Assembly: GCF_030161235.1 (NCBI RefSeq)
Contig: NZ_BSPW01000013.1
Span: forward strand, 1 to 37,625
Origin: Vibrio zhanjiangensis
GTDB lineage: Bacteria > Pseudomonadota > Gammaproteobacteria > Enterobacterales > Vibrionaceae
Direction of reading: 5' to 3'
DNA length: 37,625 bases
Position numbers and translations under genes: made by a program. The notes beneath the pieces are model-generated. The model searched no databases, had not been told where the DNA came from, and saw nothing but the letters and a program-made list of their open reading frames with translations. Positions 9,322-17,907 of the stretch are shown piece by piece (within the stretch, counting starts at the first letter, position 1; every line of letters begins with the position of its first letter).

Positions 9322-9376
9322 TTGACTTGGGTCAATGTTTAAAGTTGGATTGCAATGATTTGACAAAAATGTCGAA
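9322..9376. promoter_or_regulatory. Paired TTGAC/GTCAA inverted repeats
   Basis: TTGAC-TTGG-GTCAA (9322-9335) is a perfect 5-bp inverted repeat, and TTGAC-AAAAAT-GTCgAA (9360-9376) is a near copy 25 nt further on. They lie in the 260-nt divergent gap between the ACT protein and the SseJ-like gene. They look like operator half-sites for an unknown dimeric regulator. Confidence 0.35.
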
Positions 9377-9515
9377 TGCGCCACTCGTGCCACATTTATT
9401 AATATCCATATTGAGTGTGGCAACTTTAGCAGCAAATTTCATAACTTTTCTGGTGATTTTTAATTTTATATTGTCAGTGTAAATCACTTGTTTAAGTAAT
9501 ATTTGCGGTGATGAT

Positions 9516-10712
9516 ATGAAGGTGTCAGCTTTAGGTAGAGTGTTTAGTTCGTCTTTTTATAACAAGGATTTAGCCGAGAGGAATCTTGAGGTCTCTTCTG
9601 TGTCAAAAGCATCAGAGCACAGTAGAAGTCGATCTGCGTCGCTACCGTCTTTTGGACTAGAGTCTAAGTCAAACGTAGACTTCATATTCATGCAGCGAGA
9701 GCTAGTCAAAACCAATATTAGTCATCGTAAAAAGCCTTTGTATGAACTTGCGACGAAAAACCATAAAGAAACTGCTGAACTTAGCTCTGATATAGAAACC
9801 AAATTCTTGAAAGGTATAAAACGCTTGGTGGTCATCGGTGATAGCTTATCGGACTCCCATGGGCGAATGAGATCAAAAACCTTAGGTATTATGCTGTCAT
9901 CAAGGCAGTATCATGAAGGGCGCTTCACTAACGGGTTTGTCTGGCCAGACTTTATATCTTCTGATGGATATTTGAAAAAATATATTAAAGACAAGGATGA
10001 CCGCGAAAATTTTAAACTATTTAATTATGCAGAAGGTGGAGCCGTTACAGCTCGTTATTCCAAGCTGGACCCAACTTTTATTCTAATATCCCACATGAGT
10101 CGACAAATTAGAAAGCACGAGAAAAAACAGGGTTTTAAGCAAGGAGATATGGTGGTTTTGGCGTTGAGTGCTAATGACTATATGACGTTTTCTAAGCGAG
10201 ATATTAAAAAAGTGCTGAACTGCTATAGAAATCAAATCACTAAGCTAGTCGAGAAAAAAGGCGTAAAACATATATTGGTCACAGGAGTCCCTGATCTTTC
10301 AACGACAGCCTATGCGCATCAACAAGGAAAAGAATATCAAGACAAAATGTCCAAAATCTCTCATGAACATAATATAGAAATGCAAGCTATGTTAAGAGAA
10401 CTTAATAAGGCATACCAGAGTGAAGGAGTCATGATAAGATTTTTTGATTTTGGAGGTGAGCTTAATAACTTAGCCGTAAAGGCAAAGACTATTGGATACA
10501 ATACAAAAACAGAACAACAAGCTGGTTATGTTGATTTATGGCGATATTTCGGGTTTAAGGGAAACAGTGAATCATTTGACCCTGCTCATAGGCATGTGTT
10601 TCATGACCAAGTTCATCCCAGCCAAGAGGTTCACCAAATTCTTGCATCACGAATGTGCGACTTTATCGTCAAAGAGTTTGGTCAATCGGGTTCAGACAAT
10701 ATCGCCGAGTAG
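9516..10712 (+). CDS. SseJ-like SGNH/GDSL acyltransferase/lipase, putative effector
   Basis: A 398-residue protein. Residues ~103-385 form a GDSL/SGNH hydrolase domain: nucleophile block VIGDSLSDSHGRM with Ser110, the GRFTNGFVWPDFIS and FNYAEGG blocks, ALSANDYMT with the SGNH Asn, VTGVPDLSTTAYA, and FHDQVHPSQEVH with Asp364 and His367. The order and wording of these blocks closely follow my recollection of Salmonella SseJ, a type III effector that acylates cholesterol on the vacuole membrane. As in SseJ there is no signal peptide; residues 1-95 are Ser/Lys-rich and of no known fold, as expected for an effector secretion region. Secreted vibrio GDSL haemolysins have signal peptides, so they fit less well. 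The start is supported by GGTGA 5 nt before ATG. No secretion system or chaperone is nearby. Confidence 0.82.
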   Translation: MKVSALGRVFSSSFYNKDLAERNLEVSSVSKASEHSRSRSASLPSFGLESKSNVDFIFMQRELVKTNISHRKKPLYELATKNHKETAELSSDIETKFLKGIKRLVVIGDSLSDSHGRMRSKTLGIMLSSRQYHEGRFTNGFVWPDFISSDGYLKKYIKDKDDRENFKLFNYAEGGAVTARYSKLDPTFILISHMSRQIRKHEKKQGFKQGDMVVLALSANDYMTFSKRDIKKVLNCYRNQITKLVEKKGVKHILVTGVPDLSTTAYAHQQGKEYQDKMSKISHEHNIEMQAMLRELNKAYQSEGVMIRFFDFGGELNNLAVKAKTIGYNTKTEQQAGYVDLWRYFGFKGNSESFDPAHRHVFHDQVHPSQEVHQILASRMCDFIVKEFGQSGSDNIAE

Positions 10713-10796
10713 TCAATTTGTTATGAATGACACCACCAGTACGTTTGCCAGTCAATTAACTTGAAATATCGTTTCTCGGTATATTAATGACATATT

Positions 10797-11672
10797 TTAC
10801 AGATCGGAATATTGGTGGTTTTTATTGAGTCGAAATTGTTGTGGTGTGAGATCAAAATAAGACTTAAACGCCTTAATGTAGGATGAATCATTTTTGTATC
10901 CAATTTTATCAGCAATGATTTGAATTGGAAGATCTTCATCTAAGAGTGGCAGAGAATATATAAGCCGGAGATGCTGACGCCAACGAGGAAATGATGTGTT
11001 GAACTCCTTGAAAAATAGCCGAGACAAGGTGCGCTCTGACGCACCGACTTTATCTCCCCAGATTTTTAGGGACCAGTCTAATGTTGGGTTTTCTGTCAGT
11101 TGATTAAAGATAAACTTCAGCCTTCTATCTTGGGGTAAGAGAAGTTGAAACGTCACTACCTCGCTAGCATAAACCTGATCGTGCAGTACATCTAACAAAC
11201 GAAGTGTTTGATCGATGGCATTTTCATATAAATATGTTCTGCGTATTTCTTGAAGTAGCTGTTTGAGAAATGGTGTGAGGTAAAGCGTTCTTAACTTGTC
11301 TTCGTATGTTTGACCAAATGTAGGATTGATGTAAATACCGATAAACGTGGTACTTGATAGCGCAATAGATTCATGTTTGAGGCTGGCTGGTACAAATAAA
11401 GCCGACGTATGCGGTAGAAGGTATTGATAGTTTCCCGATTGTGTTTGCAATAGCCCTTTTATTGGAAAAATGATTTGGTGCCAATCATGGTAATGCATGC
11501 TGTCGACATAACCTTTGGACATCTCGATCGTTTTAACCAAAACAGGAGAGTTGGGGTTTTTGGCGATTATCTCATTAGCGGTTAATCCGTTTTCAGTGAG
11601 TATTGATTGGCGACTTAGCATTATAAGATGTCCCATTATCCCTATCTCGACATTTCCAGTTGAGGTTAGCAT
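10797..11672 (-). CDS. AraC-family transcriptional regulator with cupin sensor domain
   Basis: A 291-residue regulator. Residues ~45-120 resemble the cupin-type AraC ligand-binding domain (MHYHDWHQIIFPIKG with HxH-like residues, then PHTSALFVPASLKHES), and residues ~190-285 hold two helix-turn-helix segments, ending with IQIIADKIGYKNDSSYIKAFKSYFDLTPQQFR. ATG 11672 has GGTGA upstream, but starts at 11636 (AGGG) or 11621 are also possible. The gene is divergent from the amidotransferase operon, with only 28 nt between the longest starts. It may control that operon, which is inference. Confidence 0.88.
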   Translation of the reverse strand: MLTSTGNVEIGIMGHLIMLSRQSILTENGLTANEIIAKNPNSPVLVKTIEMSKGYVDSMHYHDWHQIIFPIKGLLQTQSGNYQYLLPHTSALFVPASLKHESIALSSTTFIGIYINPTFGQTYEDKLRTLYLTPFLKQLLQEIRRTYLYENAIDQTLRLLDVLHDQVYASEVVTFQLLLPQDRRLKFIFNQLTENPTLDWSLKIWGDKVGASERTLSRLFFKEFNTSFPRWRQHLRLIYSLPLLDEDLPIQIIADKIGYKNDSSYIKAFKSYFDLTPQQFRLNKNHQYSDL

Positions 11673-11700
11673 AGTTTCACCAGCTATTACAGGAGCGACT

Positions 11701-12429
11701 ATGCAGATTCATTTTGTTATTCATGAAGTGTTTGAGGGACCAGGGTATTTTGAATATTGGGCACTTAAAAATGGATTCCAAATCAGTTATACACGTTTGT
11801 ACTTGGGAGAAACTTTACCTACCGATGCTTTAGGGTTTGATCTGCTTGTTGTCTTGGGTGGTCCTCAAAATCCATCAACGTCACAGGATGAGAGCCCCTA
11901 TTTTGATGCCCATAGTGAAAAGAGCTTTATCAATGAGGCGATTTTGAACAACAAAGCTGTAGTCGGAGTTTGCTTAGGTGCACAACTGATTGGAGAGGCC
12001 TTAGGTGCTGGTTATGCAACCAGTCCTGAACGAGAAATTGGGTCGTTTCCAATAACACTGACTCAACATGGACTAAGTGACCCTTTGCTTGGCAGTTTTG
12101 AGGTTGAGGAAATTGTTGGCCACTGGCATAGCGATATGCCGGGACTCACCAAAGATTCAAGAGTGCTTGCGTTTAGTCAGGGGTGTTCGCGTCAAATTGT
12201 ACGTTATGCTCCTTTGGTTTATGGCTTTCAATGTCATCTCGAATTGACCTCTTCTGAGCTACCTCCACTTATTGAAAATAGTCACCAATTGCTTGCAGAC
12301 CATAATACACAACAATTTGTACAATCTGAGCGAGAAATTTTGGCAATGCACACGGTTAGAATGAATCAGTTACTTGGTGAGTTTTTGGATAGGTTAGTGA
12401 ACAAATATCTGCAATATGAGGTAAAGTGA
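11701..12429 (+). CDS. Class I glutamine amidotransferase (GMP synthase-like GATase1)
   Basis: A 242-residue single-domain GATase1 protein with an intact catalytic triad: Cys91 in VVGVCLGAQLIGEALG, and His179/Glu181 in YGFQCHLELT. The VVLGGPQNPS segment near residue 51 is the expected oxyanion region. Proteins of this kind are annotated as GMP synthase-like but act as stand-alone hydrolases on gamma-glutamyl or related amides. ATG 11701 is chosen because CAGGAG precedes it and the longer open frame has no family similarity. It is the first gene of a three-gene operon; the next start is 1 nt after its stop codon. Confidence 0.88.
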   Translation: MQIHFVIHEVFEGPGYFEYWALKNGFQISYTRLYLGETLPTDALGFDLLVVLGGPQNPSTSQDESPYFDAHSEKSFINEAILNNKAVVGVCLGAQLIGEALGAGYATSPEREIGSFPITLTQHGLSDPLLGSFEVEEIVGHWHSDMPGLTKDSRVLAFSQGCSRQIVRYAPLVYGFQCHLELTSSELPPLIENSHQLLADHNTQQFVQSEREILAMHTVRMNQLLGEFLDRLVNKYLQYEVK

Positions 12430-12430
12430 T

Positions 12431-12673
12431 ATGAGATATCGAGTAGACATATCCAAAGATGAGACGCTACTTTTCAGTATAAGTATTGAAAATATAGACA
12501 AAGAAAAAAGGGAAAAAAATTTGGAGCTTGTTCTTGAGAAATTTCCTCCCGAAGAAGGATACCATGTACAAACTCTCTATTCAGATCATGACATTCGTTA
12601 TCTCAAGAGTACGGGGGACAGCATAGAAATTTTGGCTGCTTTGCCTGTCTATGAACCTATTCCTAATCTTTGA
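12431..12673 (+). CDS. Small hypothetical protein coupled to the amidotransferase
   Basis: An 80-residue soluble protein (begins MRYRVDISKDETLLFSISIE) not recognised as any family. It is rich in charged residues and predicted to be alpha/beta. Its ATG comes 1 nt after the amidotransferase stop, with GAGGT upstream inside that gene, so translation is likely coupled. Its stop lies 31 nt before the GTG start of the MOSC gene. The tight spacing on both sides supports it as a real gene. Function unknown. Confidence 0.7.
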   Translation: MRYRVDISKDETLLFSISIENIDKEKREKNLELVLEKFPPEEGYHVQTLYSDHDIRYLKSTGDSIEILAALPVYEPIPNL

Positions 12674-12704
12674 GCGCAGGCATATTTTTATCGAGGGCAT
12701 CATC

Positions 12705-13403
12705 GTGCAAGATTTAAGCAGAGTCAATTATGTGCTCACAGGTAAGGCTGTCGCATTTGCTCGAGGGGCGCAAAGCGCAATCGACAAGCAAATAGTGTCT
12801 GGTCGTCAGGCTGTCCACTTTTTGGGGATTGATGGTGATGAGCAAGGAGATTTACGTGTTCATGGCGGGGTTGAAAAGGCCATACATATATATCCTAGTG
12901 AACACTATAAAGACTGGATTAAAGAACTTGGTGAGCGAGAGGCGTTAAATCATGTCGGCGCTTTTGGAGAGAATATCAGTTCTGTTGGAATCACTGAAAA
13001 AGATATCTGTTTGGGCGACAAGATACGTATTGGTTCGGCTTTACTTGAAGTTTCTCAAGGTAGAATGCCATGTTGGAAGTTGAATGTTCGTTTTGAGCAA
13101 AAGAATATGGCGAAGCGACTACAGGATTCCTTGCGAACAGGTTGGTATTTTAGAGTTCTCCAACAAGGAGATATAGGTCAAGGTGATGAAATTATTTTGT
13201 GCGAAAGGCCTTATCCAGATTGGCCTTTGACAAAAATAATGGGTCTAATTTTTGAAGGCTGTCTCGACGAAGTCCAGTTGCTACAACTCGCACAATTGCC
13301 TTTAGTGGAGTCGTGGAAAAAACTTGTTCAGCGTAGGATGAGTGATCGCCAACTTGAAAATTGGTCCCCTAGGTTAGATGGACCAAAAGATGAATCTCGA
13401 TAA
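12705..13403 (+). CDS. MOSC domain protein, YiiM-like
   Basis: From GTG 12705 the protein is 232 residues and consists of a MOSC domain: the GIDGDEQGDLRVHGGVEKAI block, AFGENIS near residue 86, and the invariant cysteine C123 in GRMPCWKL, thought to hold the molybdenum cofactor sulfur. The C-terminal ~60 residues match the YiiM-type 3-alpha extension. E. coli YiiM/YcbX relatives reduce N-hydroxylated base analogues. GTG is preferred because GAGGG lies 7 nt upstream; the longer reading from 12651 overlaps the preceding gene. It is last in the operon, so a shared role with the amidotransferase is possible but unproven. Confidence 0.85.
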   Translation: MQDLSRVNYVLTGKAVAFARGAQSAIDKQIVSGRQAVHFLGIDGDEQGDLRVHGGVEKAIHIYPSEHYKDWIKELGEREALNHVGAFGENISSVGITEKDICLGDKIRIGSALLEVSQGRMPCWKLNVRFEQKNMAKRLQDSLRTGWYFRVLQQGDIGQGDEIILCERPYPDWPLTKIMGLIFEGCLDEVQLLQLAQLPLVESWKKLVQRRMSDRQLENWSPRLDGPKDESR

Positions 13404-13410
13404 AGGGGGA

Positions 13411-13433
13411 GCATGCCTTTATAACAGGCATGC
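13411..13433. terminator. Hairpin between convergent MOSC and DUF3943 genes
   Basis: GCATGCCT (13411-13418) pairs perfectly with AGGCATGC (13426-13433) across loop TTATAAC in the 42-nt convergent gap. Neither strand has a good T tract right after the stem, so it is a structural 3'-end hairpin with probable terminator function. Confidence 0.55.
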
Positions 13434-13445
13434 AAAAAGCGACTG

Positions 13446-14342
13446 TTAGAACGTAATCTTCATTTCTGCGCCGTAAAAAAAATCGTCGTAGTTGGCACCT
13501 GAGTCTATGGCAAATTTAGCGGCATCTTGGTTACCAAACCAAGGCTTAGTGTTGAACTGAAACTCAGCGGAGCCTCCCCAGGCGTCACTTACCCAGCCAT
13601 GGATATGCCCAACGGGGTTAAGTAGGAACAAGGTTACACCACCCATCGTTTCTGAGCCCCACACTTCACCGCCACTAGAGACAATATCCTGTTCGGCATC
13701 AAACATCATCTCACCAACAACAGCACCAAAGAAAGGCGTAATGAAAAGATCCTGCCATGAGGGAACTTCAGCAAATGCTTCAACACCATACTCCCAAAAG
13801 AAAGTGGATAAGGTAGCAGAATAAAGAAACGACTCGAATTCATTGAATCCAGCATGCCGAGCTGCTGTGTAGTAGACACCACCAAAATACGGGTGCATAA
13901 CGTAGTTAAGAAAATGATCATCCCTATCCCAAACAGGACCTGATGTAACATTATCCTTCCACTTAGAACCAAGATCACTTAAATCACGATCTTCTTCATC
14001 CCATTTGGTGATTGACTCTGGCAGTAGGGTCATTAATCCCACTGTCACAACACTGAGACCCAAAATAGTGTATGTTTGACCTTTAAGATAATCCCAGTCT
14101 TTCTCATTTTTCACAGTTAGGTATTTAGGCAGCTCTGGCTCTTCAAGCTTTAAATCTGACTCGGTTAAACCTAAATGGTAAGCATTTGATGAGTGATATG
14201 AGTATGGCGTGTTGAAAAGGTCATCGCTATGGTTATCTTCGACGGTATACCGTAGCTCAATTTGCTTAGGAGTTTCATGGATGTTGGCGTTTGTGAAAGC
14301 AGAAAACGACAACATCAAAGTCGTGATGTATTTTTTGTACAC
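13446..14342 (-). CDS. DUF3943 domain envelope protein
   Basis: A 298-residue protein with a cleavable-looking signal peptide (MYKKYITTLMLSFSAFTNA). The central region carries the DUF3943 signature: NYVMHPYFGGVYYTAARHAG, then SFLYSATLSTFFWEYGVEA and aromatic-rich amphipathic segments. It ends in an aromatic residue (EMKITF), as outer-membrane proteins do. Vibrios usually carry such a protein of unknown role, thought to sit in the outer membrane or periplasm. It is a monocistronic gene converging with the MOSC operon. Function unknown. Confidence 0.82.
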   Translation of the reverse strand: MYKKYITTLMLSFSAFTNANIHETPKQIELRYTVEDNHSDDLFNTPYSYHSSNAYHLGLTESDLKLEEPELPKYLTVKNEKDWDYLKGQTYTILGLSVVTVGLMTLLPESITKWDEEDRDLSDLGSKWKDNVTSGPVWDRDDHFLNYVMHPYFGGVYYTAARHAGFNEFESFLYSATLSTFFWEYGVEAFAEVPSWQDLFITPFFGAVVGEMMFDAEQDIVSSGGEVWGSETMGGVTLFLLNPVGHIHGWVSDAWGGSAEFQFNTKPWFGNQDAAKFAIDSGANYDDFFYGAEMKITF

Positions 14343-14500
14343 GGATAAACTCCATAATCTTGTTCTTAAATTGTCCTGAGTTCACGATTATCCAACAAAG
14401 TCACTAGAATGAAAACCGTAACTTGTGCTAATTAAGAAACTAATACTCTTAGCTACACTCAAACTATGATGAGCGTTGGCTATTATACATCCCGCATGTG

Positions 14501-14517
14501 AATTAAGATTCTTAATT
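14501..14517. promoter_or_regulatory. 17-nt palindrome upstream of cinA-like gene
   Basis: AATTAAGA-T-TCTTAATT is a perfect 8-bp inverted repeat around one base, about 100 nt before the cinA-like start. A second AATTAAGA occurs near 14429. It looks like an operator for a dimeric regulator, or simply AT-rich chance symmetry. Confidence 0.3.
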
Positions 14518-14613
14518 GATAAGTGTGTGAGCTTTTGCTGTCCTCTAAACCACTTGAATCTTAGGGTTGATGAATGTCCCTTTAGTAACAATTTCCTAAG
14601 AAGGAAAATAATT

Positions 14614-15855
14614 ATGTTGAAAATAGCGATGTTGAGTACCGGTGAAGAAGTACTTCATGGGGATATCGTGGATACAAATGCAGCTTGGTTGTCAGAAAAG
14701 TTTTTCCAGCATGGTTTTTCTTTATCGAAGCGTTCTACTGTTGGTGACAATATGCCAGCATTAGTCGAAGAGTTGATGATGTTAAGTTTTAACTATGATG
14801 TCGTGTTAGTAAATGGCGGGCTTGGACCAACGTCTGATGATATGAGTGCGGAAGCGGCGGCACGAGCTGCAGAGACAGATTTAGAACTTTATTCACAGTG
14901 GACGGATAAATTGGAGAAGCACTTTGCGGATCGCGGTGTTGAGATGCCAGAAAGCAACCGTAAGCAAGCTATGTTACCACGGGGCTCGGTGATTTTGGAT
15001 AATCCTATTGGTACCGCCTGTGGTTTCTCGCTTTCTTTTAATGATTGTGATTTTTACTTCACTCCTGGTGTGCCTAGTGAGTTCCATCTAATGGTAGAGT
15101 CAGTTATTTTGCCTCAACTTGAAAAACATCATCCTGACGTGATTGGTTACGACTGCAGTAAGTTGTATTCACTTGGTCTATCAGAGTCGTACTTGTCTGA
15201 TGTTATGGCTAAAGTCGAGTTACCTCAAGGATATACATTGGGCTATCGTTCATATTTACCTTTTATTGAAGTAAAGCTATTCGGTCCAAAAGGAGATATT
15301 GATAATAGAGTAAGGCTGCTCAAAATCATTCACAACTTAATAGAAGAGAATATTGTTAGTGTTGATGAAACGATGGAAGATTACTTAGGTCACCTGATTG
15401 TTGAGAAGGCACACTCTATTTCTACAGCAGAGCAGTCCACGTATGGCTATCTGACAAAGTTGCTAAATTCAAATGATCAAGCTACGCACTACTGTGAACA
15501 TGGATGGATTTTAGGTGAAAGAACCGATGTTGGAGAAACTAACAATGATCCTCTTGCTGCGATTCTTGCCCTTGCAGGTGCGACGAGAGAGAAGTGCCAT
15601 ACTCATATTTCCCTAGCTACTGGAAAAGTGAAAGATCAGATATTTTCTCTTGCCATCGCTACTCCTAAAGGTGAGTGGGGACAAACGTTAAGTTTTAATC
15701 GTTCTCTATCACGAGATGATAAAATCATACTCATTGCTACCATAGCGGCAGATATGCTTAGACGTTACTTCTTAGAGAAAGAGATGTTTCCTAAGTATGG
15801 TTCTTTGACCAGAACCAAGCAAATCTATGTACCTAGAGACTTACTTCATCATTAA
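14614..15855 (+). CDS. CinA-like protein with degenerate C-terminal domain (YfaY type)
   Basis: From ATG 14614 (AGAAGGAAAA upstream) the protein is 413 residues. Residues 1-~170 are a MoaB/MogA-like domain with STGEEVLHGDIVDTNAAW and VNGGLGPTSDDMSAEAAA, as in CinA and in ADP-ribose pyrophosphatase-type COG1058 proteins. Residues ~255-400 align with the CinA C-terminal (nicotinamide mononucleotide deamidase) domain, but the catalytic AESCTGG motif is replaced by AEQSTYG, so deamidase activity is doubtful. E. coli YfaY, near the nrd/gyrA region, is a similar degenerate form. The longer open frame from 14476 has no matching sequence and is rejected. Confidence 0.85.
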   Translation: MLKIAMLSTGEEVLHGDIVDTNAAWLSEKFFQHGFSLSKRSTVGDNMPALVEELMMLSFNYDVVLVNGGLGPTSDDMSAEAAARAAETDLELYSQWTDKLEKHFADRGVEMPESNRKQAMLPRGSVILDNPIGTACGFSLSFNDCDFYFTPGVPSEFHLMVESVILPQLEKHHPDVIGYDCSKLYSLGLSESYLSDVMAKVELPQGYTLGYRSYLPFIEVKLFGPKGDIDNRVRLLKIIHNLIEENIVSVDETMEDYLGHLIVEKAHSISTAEQSTYGYLTKLLNSNDQATHYCEHGWILGERTDVGETNNDPLAAILALAGATREKCHTHISLATGKVKDQIFSLAIATPKGEWGQTLSFNRSLSRDDKIILIATIAADMLRRYFLEKEMFPKYGSLTRTKQIYVPRDLLHH

Positions 15856-16111
15856 TAGAGTTAGAGTTTCATCGATAGTCTAATCTATTTGTTTTGTCAA
15901 AACACTATATAGCACCACGTATTATTAAGTGAATGAATATGTTTCTTATTACATGCATGCTTTGGTAAATATTTCTTAGAAGAAAATCATCTAAAGCTTA
16001 AAGTTATGATTTTAAATAGATGGTGAAAAAGCCTCACTAATTGGTGCGTGCATTTGTATAAATTGCGCTTAAAATGAAAGTTCATGGAAGGTTTTACCTA
16101 GGGAGGTTGGC

Positions 16112-16363
16112 ATGAGCCTGCATTCGAAAATTGTAGTGTGGTATCAAGTCGCAGACCAAAAAGTTGTGCTAGGAGAATCACTTAGTGACACTGGACAGGA
16201 TGTTATATCGATTTGGCTCAGTGTGCCAGAAGAGGAAAATCAAGAAAATTCATTGGGCTACCGTTTGTCTTTGTTCGATGATGGTGGACGGGAAATTGCA
16301 AACAAAGCGATATCGACGTTGACTGCCGACGATTTCTTAGCCCAAATTAAAGTCCGAGCCTAA
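16112..16363 (+). CDS. Small hypothetical protein
   Basis: An 83-residue soluble protein (starts MSLHSKIVVWYQVADQKVVL) with no recognised domain. It has an excellent ribosome-binding site (GGGAGG, 6 nt before ATG) and sits alone after a 256-nt gap that shows no other gene. It converges with the nrd operon. The composition is like that of neighbouring housekeeping genes, so it is probably a conserved vibrio orphan. Function unknown. Confidence 0.7.
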   Translation: MSLHSKIVVWYQVADQKVVLGESLSDTGQDVISIWLSVPEEENQENSLGYRLSLFDDGGREIANKAISTLTADDFLAQIKVRA

Positions 16364-16374
16364 ATTGACTAAGT

Positions 16375-16400
16375 AAAAAGCCCGATATATTAAAACGGGC
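16375..16400 (-). terminator. Intrinsic terminator of nrdA-nrdB-yfaE
   Basis: Read on the minus strand, GCCCG (16400-16396) pairs with CGGGC (16384-16380) and is followed by TTTTT, 17 nt after the yfaE stop. On the plus strand the same hairpin lies 17 nt after the 83-residue gene, followed by AATT only. Confidence 0.75.
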
Positions 16401-16416
16401 AATTCATATTGAATAA

Positions 16417-16695
16417 CTATGCACTTTTATCTTTTAGAATATAAGTCACATCTTCAACTTCTATGTCAGATTTTGCTTTGCAAATACAAGGCAAAATCTC
16501 ATTTTCTTGAGTGTAGGCCATAGCAAAACCAACGTATTCAACTTCACCTCGAGTCAACTTACAGCGGCAAGCACCGCAGTGACCATCTCGGCAGTTATAT
16601 TCAGGAGCTAACCCCGCATTTTCCATTGTTTCAAGAATGGTGTTAGAGGGGTTAGACTGAATCGCTGTAATACCGTTGATTTTTATATTGGGCAT
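16417..16695 (-). CDS. yfaE: [2Fe-2S] ferredoxin for class I ribonucleotide reductase maintenance
   Basis: A 92-residue plant-type ferredoxin with the cluster ligands C35, C40, C43 and C70 (NCRDGHCGAC then LPC). E. coli YfaE delivers electrons to rebuild the diferric-tyrosyl cofactor of NrdB. Its ATG overlaps the nrdB stop by one base (TAATG), so the two are translationally coupled, which fits the job. It is followed by the operon terminator. Confidence 0.93.
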   Translation of the reverse strand: MPNIKINGITAIQSNPSNTILETMENAGLAPEYNCRDGHCGACRCKLTRGEVEYVGFAMAYTQENEILPCICKAKSDIEVEDVTYILKDKSA

Positions 16696-17828
16696 TAGAG
16701 TTCGAAGTCCTTAAAGTCATCAGCTTGTACATCGCTATCTATCTGACCCACCAGATAAGATGAAATTTCTGCTTCTTGCGGTGCAACTTGAACATTATCT
16801 GATGACAGCCAAGCATTGATCCATGGGATTGGATTAGAGTTTGCTTCTGGGTAAGCGGCATCTAAACCGACGGCCTGCATACGAATATTAGTAATATATT
16901 CAACGTATTGGCAAAGAATGTCTTTGTTAAGGCCTATCATCGAGCCGTCTTTAAATAGGTATTCAGCCCATTCTTTTTCTTGCTCGGCTGCGGCTTTAAA
17001 TAAGTCGAAACATTCTTGTTTGCATTCTTCAGCAATTTGCATAAATGAAAAATCATCTTGGCCGTTGCGCAGAAGATTTATCATGTGCTGAGTGCCTGTA
17101 AGATGAAGCGCTTCATCACGAGCAATCAGCTTGATTATTTTTGCATTGCCTTCCATCAGCTCTCGCTCGGCAAAGGCAAAAGAGCAAGCGAAACTGACGT
17201 AAAATCGAATCGCTTCTAAGGCATTGACTGACATCAGGCAAATGTAGAGCTTTTTCTTGAGATCATGGAGACTTACAGTGATTTGCTCACCATTGATTGT
17301 ATGTGTACCTTCGCCATACCTATGGTAGTCACTTGTCAACTGAATTAGATCGTCATAGTACTGAGAAATATCTTCTGCACGTTTTAAGATATGTTCATTT
17401 TCTACTATGTCATCAAACACAACCGCTGGATCGTTGATGATATTCCGTATGATATGAGTGTAAGAGCGAGAATGGATCGTTTCAGAAAACGACCAAGTTT
17501 CAATCCAAGTTTCCACTTCTGGTAGTGAAACTAATGGCAGTAGTGCAACATTAGGGCTGCGTCCTTGAATCGAATCAAGCAAGGTCTGATACTTCAGATT
17601 AGAGATGAAAATATGTTTTTCATGATCAGGTAGCTTGTTATAGTCGATACGGTCACTCGAAACATCGACTTCTTCTGGACGCCAGAAAAATGAGAGTTGT
17701 TTTTCAATAAGCTTTTCAAAGATTTCAAACTTTTGTTGGTCATACCGAGCAACATTCACAGACTGGCCTAAGAACATAGGTTCTTTTAATTGGTCATTCT
17801 TATTTCGGTTAAAAGTACTGTAAGCCAT
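16695..17828 (-). CDS. nrdB: Ribonucleoside-diphosphate reductase class Ia, beta subunit
   Basis: A 377-residue R2 subunit that houses the diferric-tyrosyl radical needed to reduce ribonucleotides. The family blocks are in order: [14 protein letters not shown] (iron-ligand Asp region), [17 protein letters not shown] (iron ligands Glu/His and the radical tyrosine), and [14 protein letters not shown] (iron ligands Glu/His). The length is normal. It lies 79 nt after nrdA, with a GCCCTT/AAGGGC hairpin (17848-17865) between them that may set relative expression, and overlaps yfaE by one base. Confidence 0.96.
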   Translation of the reverse strand: MAYSTFNRNKNDQLKEPMFLGQSVNVARYDQQKFEIFEKLIEKQLSFFWRPEEVDVSSDRIDYNKLPDHEKHIFISNLKYQTLLDSIQGRSPNVALLPLVSLPEVETWIETWSFSETIHSRSYTHIIRNIINDPAVVFDDIVENEHILKRAEDISQYYDDLIQLTSDYHRYGEGTHTINGEQITVSLHDLKKKLYICLMSVNALEAIRFYVSFACSFAFAERELMEGNAKIIKLIARDEALHLTGTQHMINLLRNGQDDFSFMQIAEECKQECFDLFKAAAEQEKEWAEYLFKDGSMIGLNKDILCQYVEYITNIRMQAVGLDAAYPEANSNPIPWINAWLSSDNVQVAPQEAEISSYLVGQIDSDVQADDFKDFEL

Positions 17829-17847
17829 GATGCCTCATTCCTTTTAA

Positions 17848-17865
17848 GCCCTTCTACTGAAGGGC
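17848..17865 (-). other. Intercistronic hairpin between nrdA and nrdB
   Basis: GCCCTT-CTACTG-AAGGGC is a perfect 6-bp stem in the 79-nt gap between nrdA and nrdB. It lacks a T tract, so processing or mRNA stability is more likely than termination. Confidence 0.45.
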
Positions 17866-17907
17866 AAACAATCTATTAAATTTTGTAAACTATCTATCTG
17901 ATAGACA

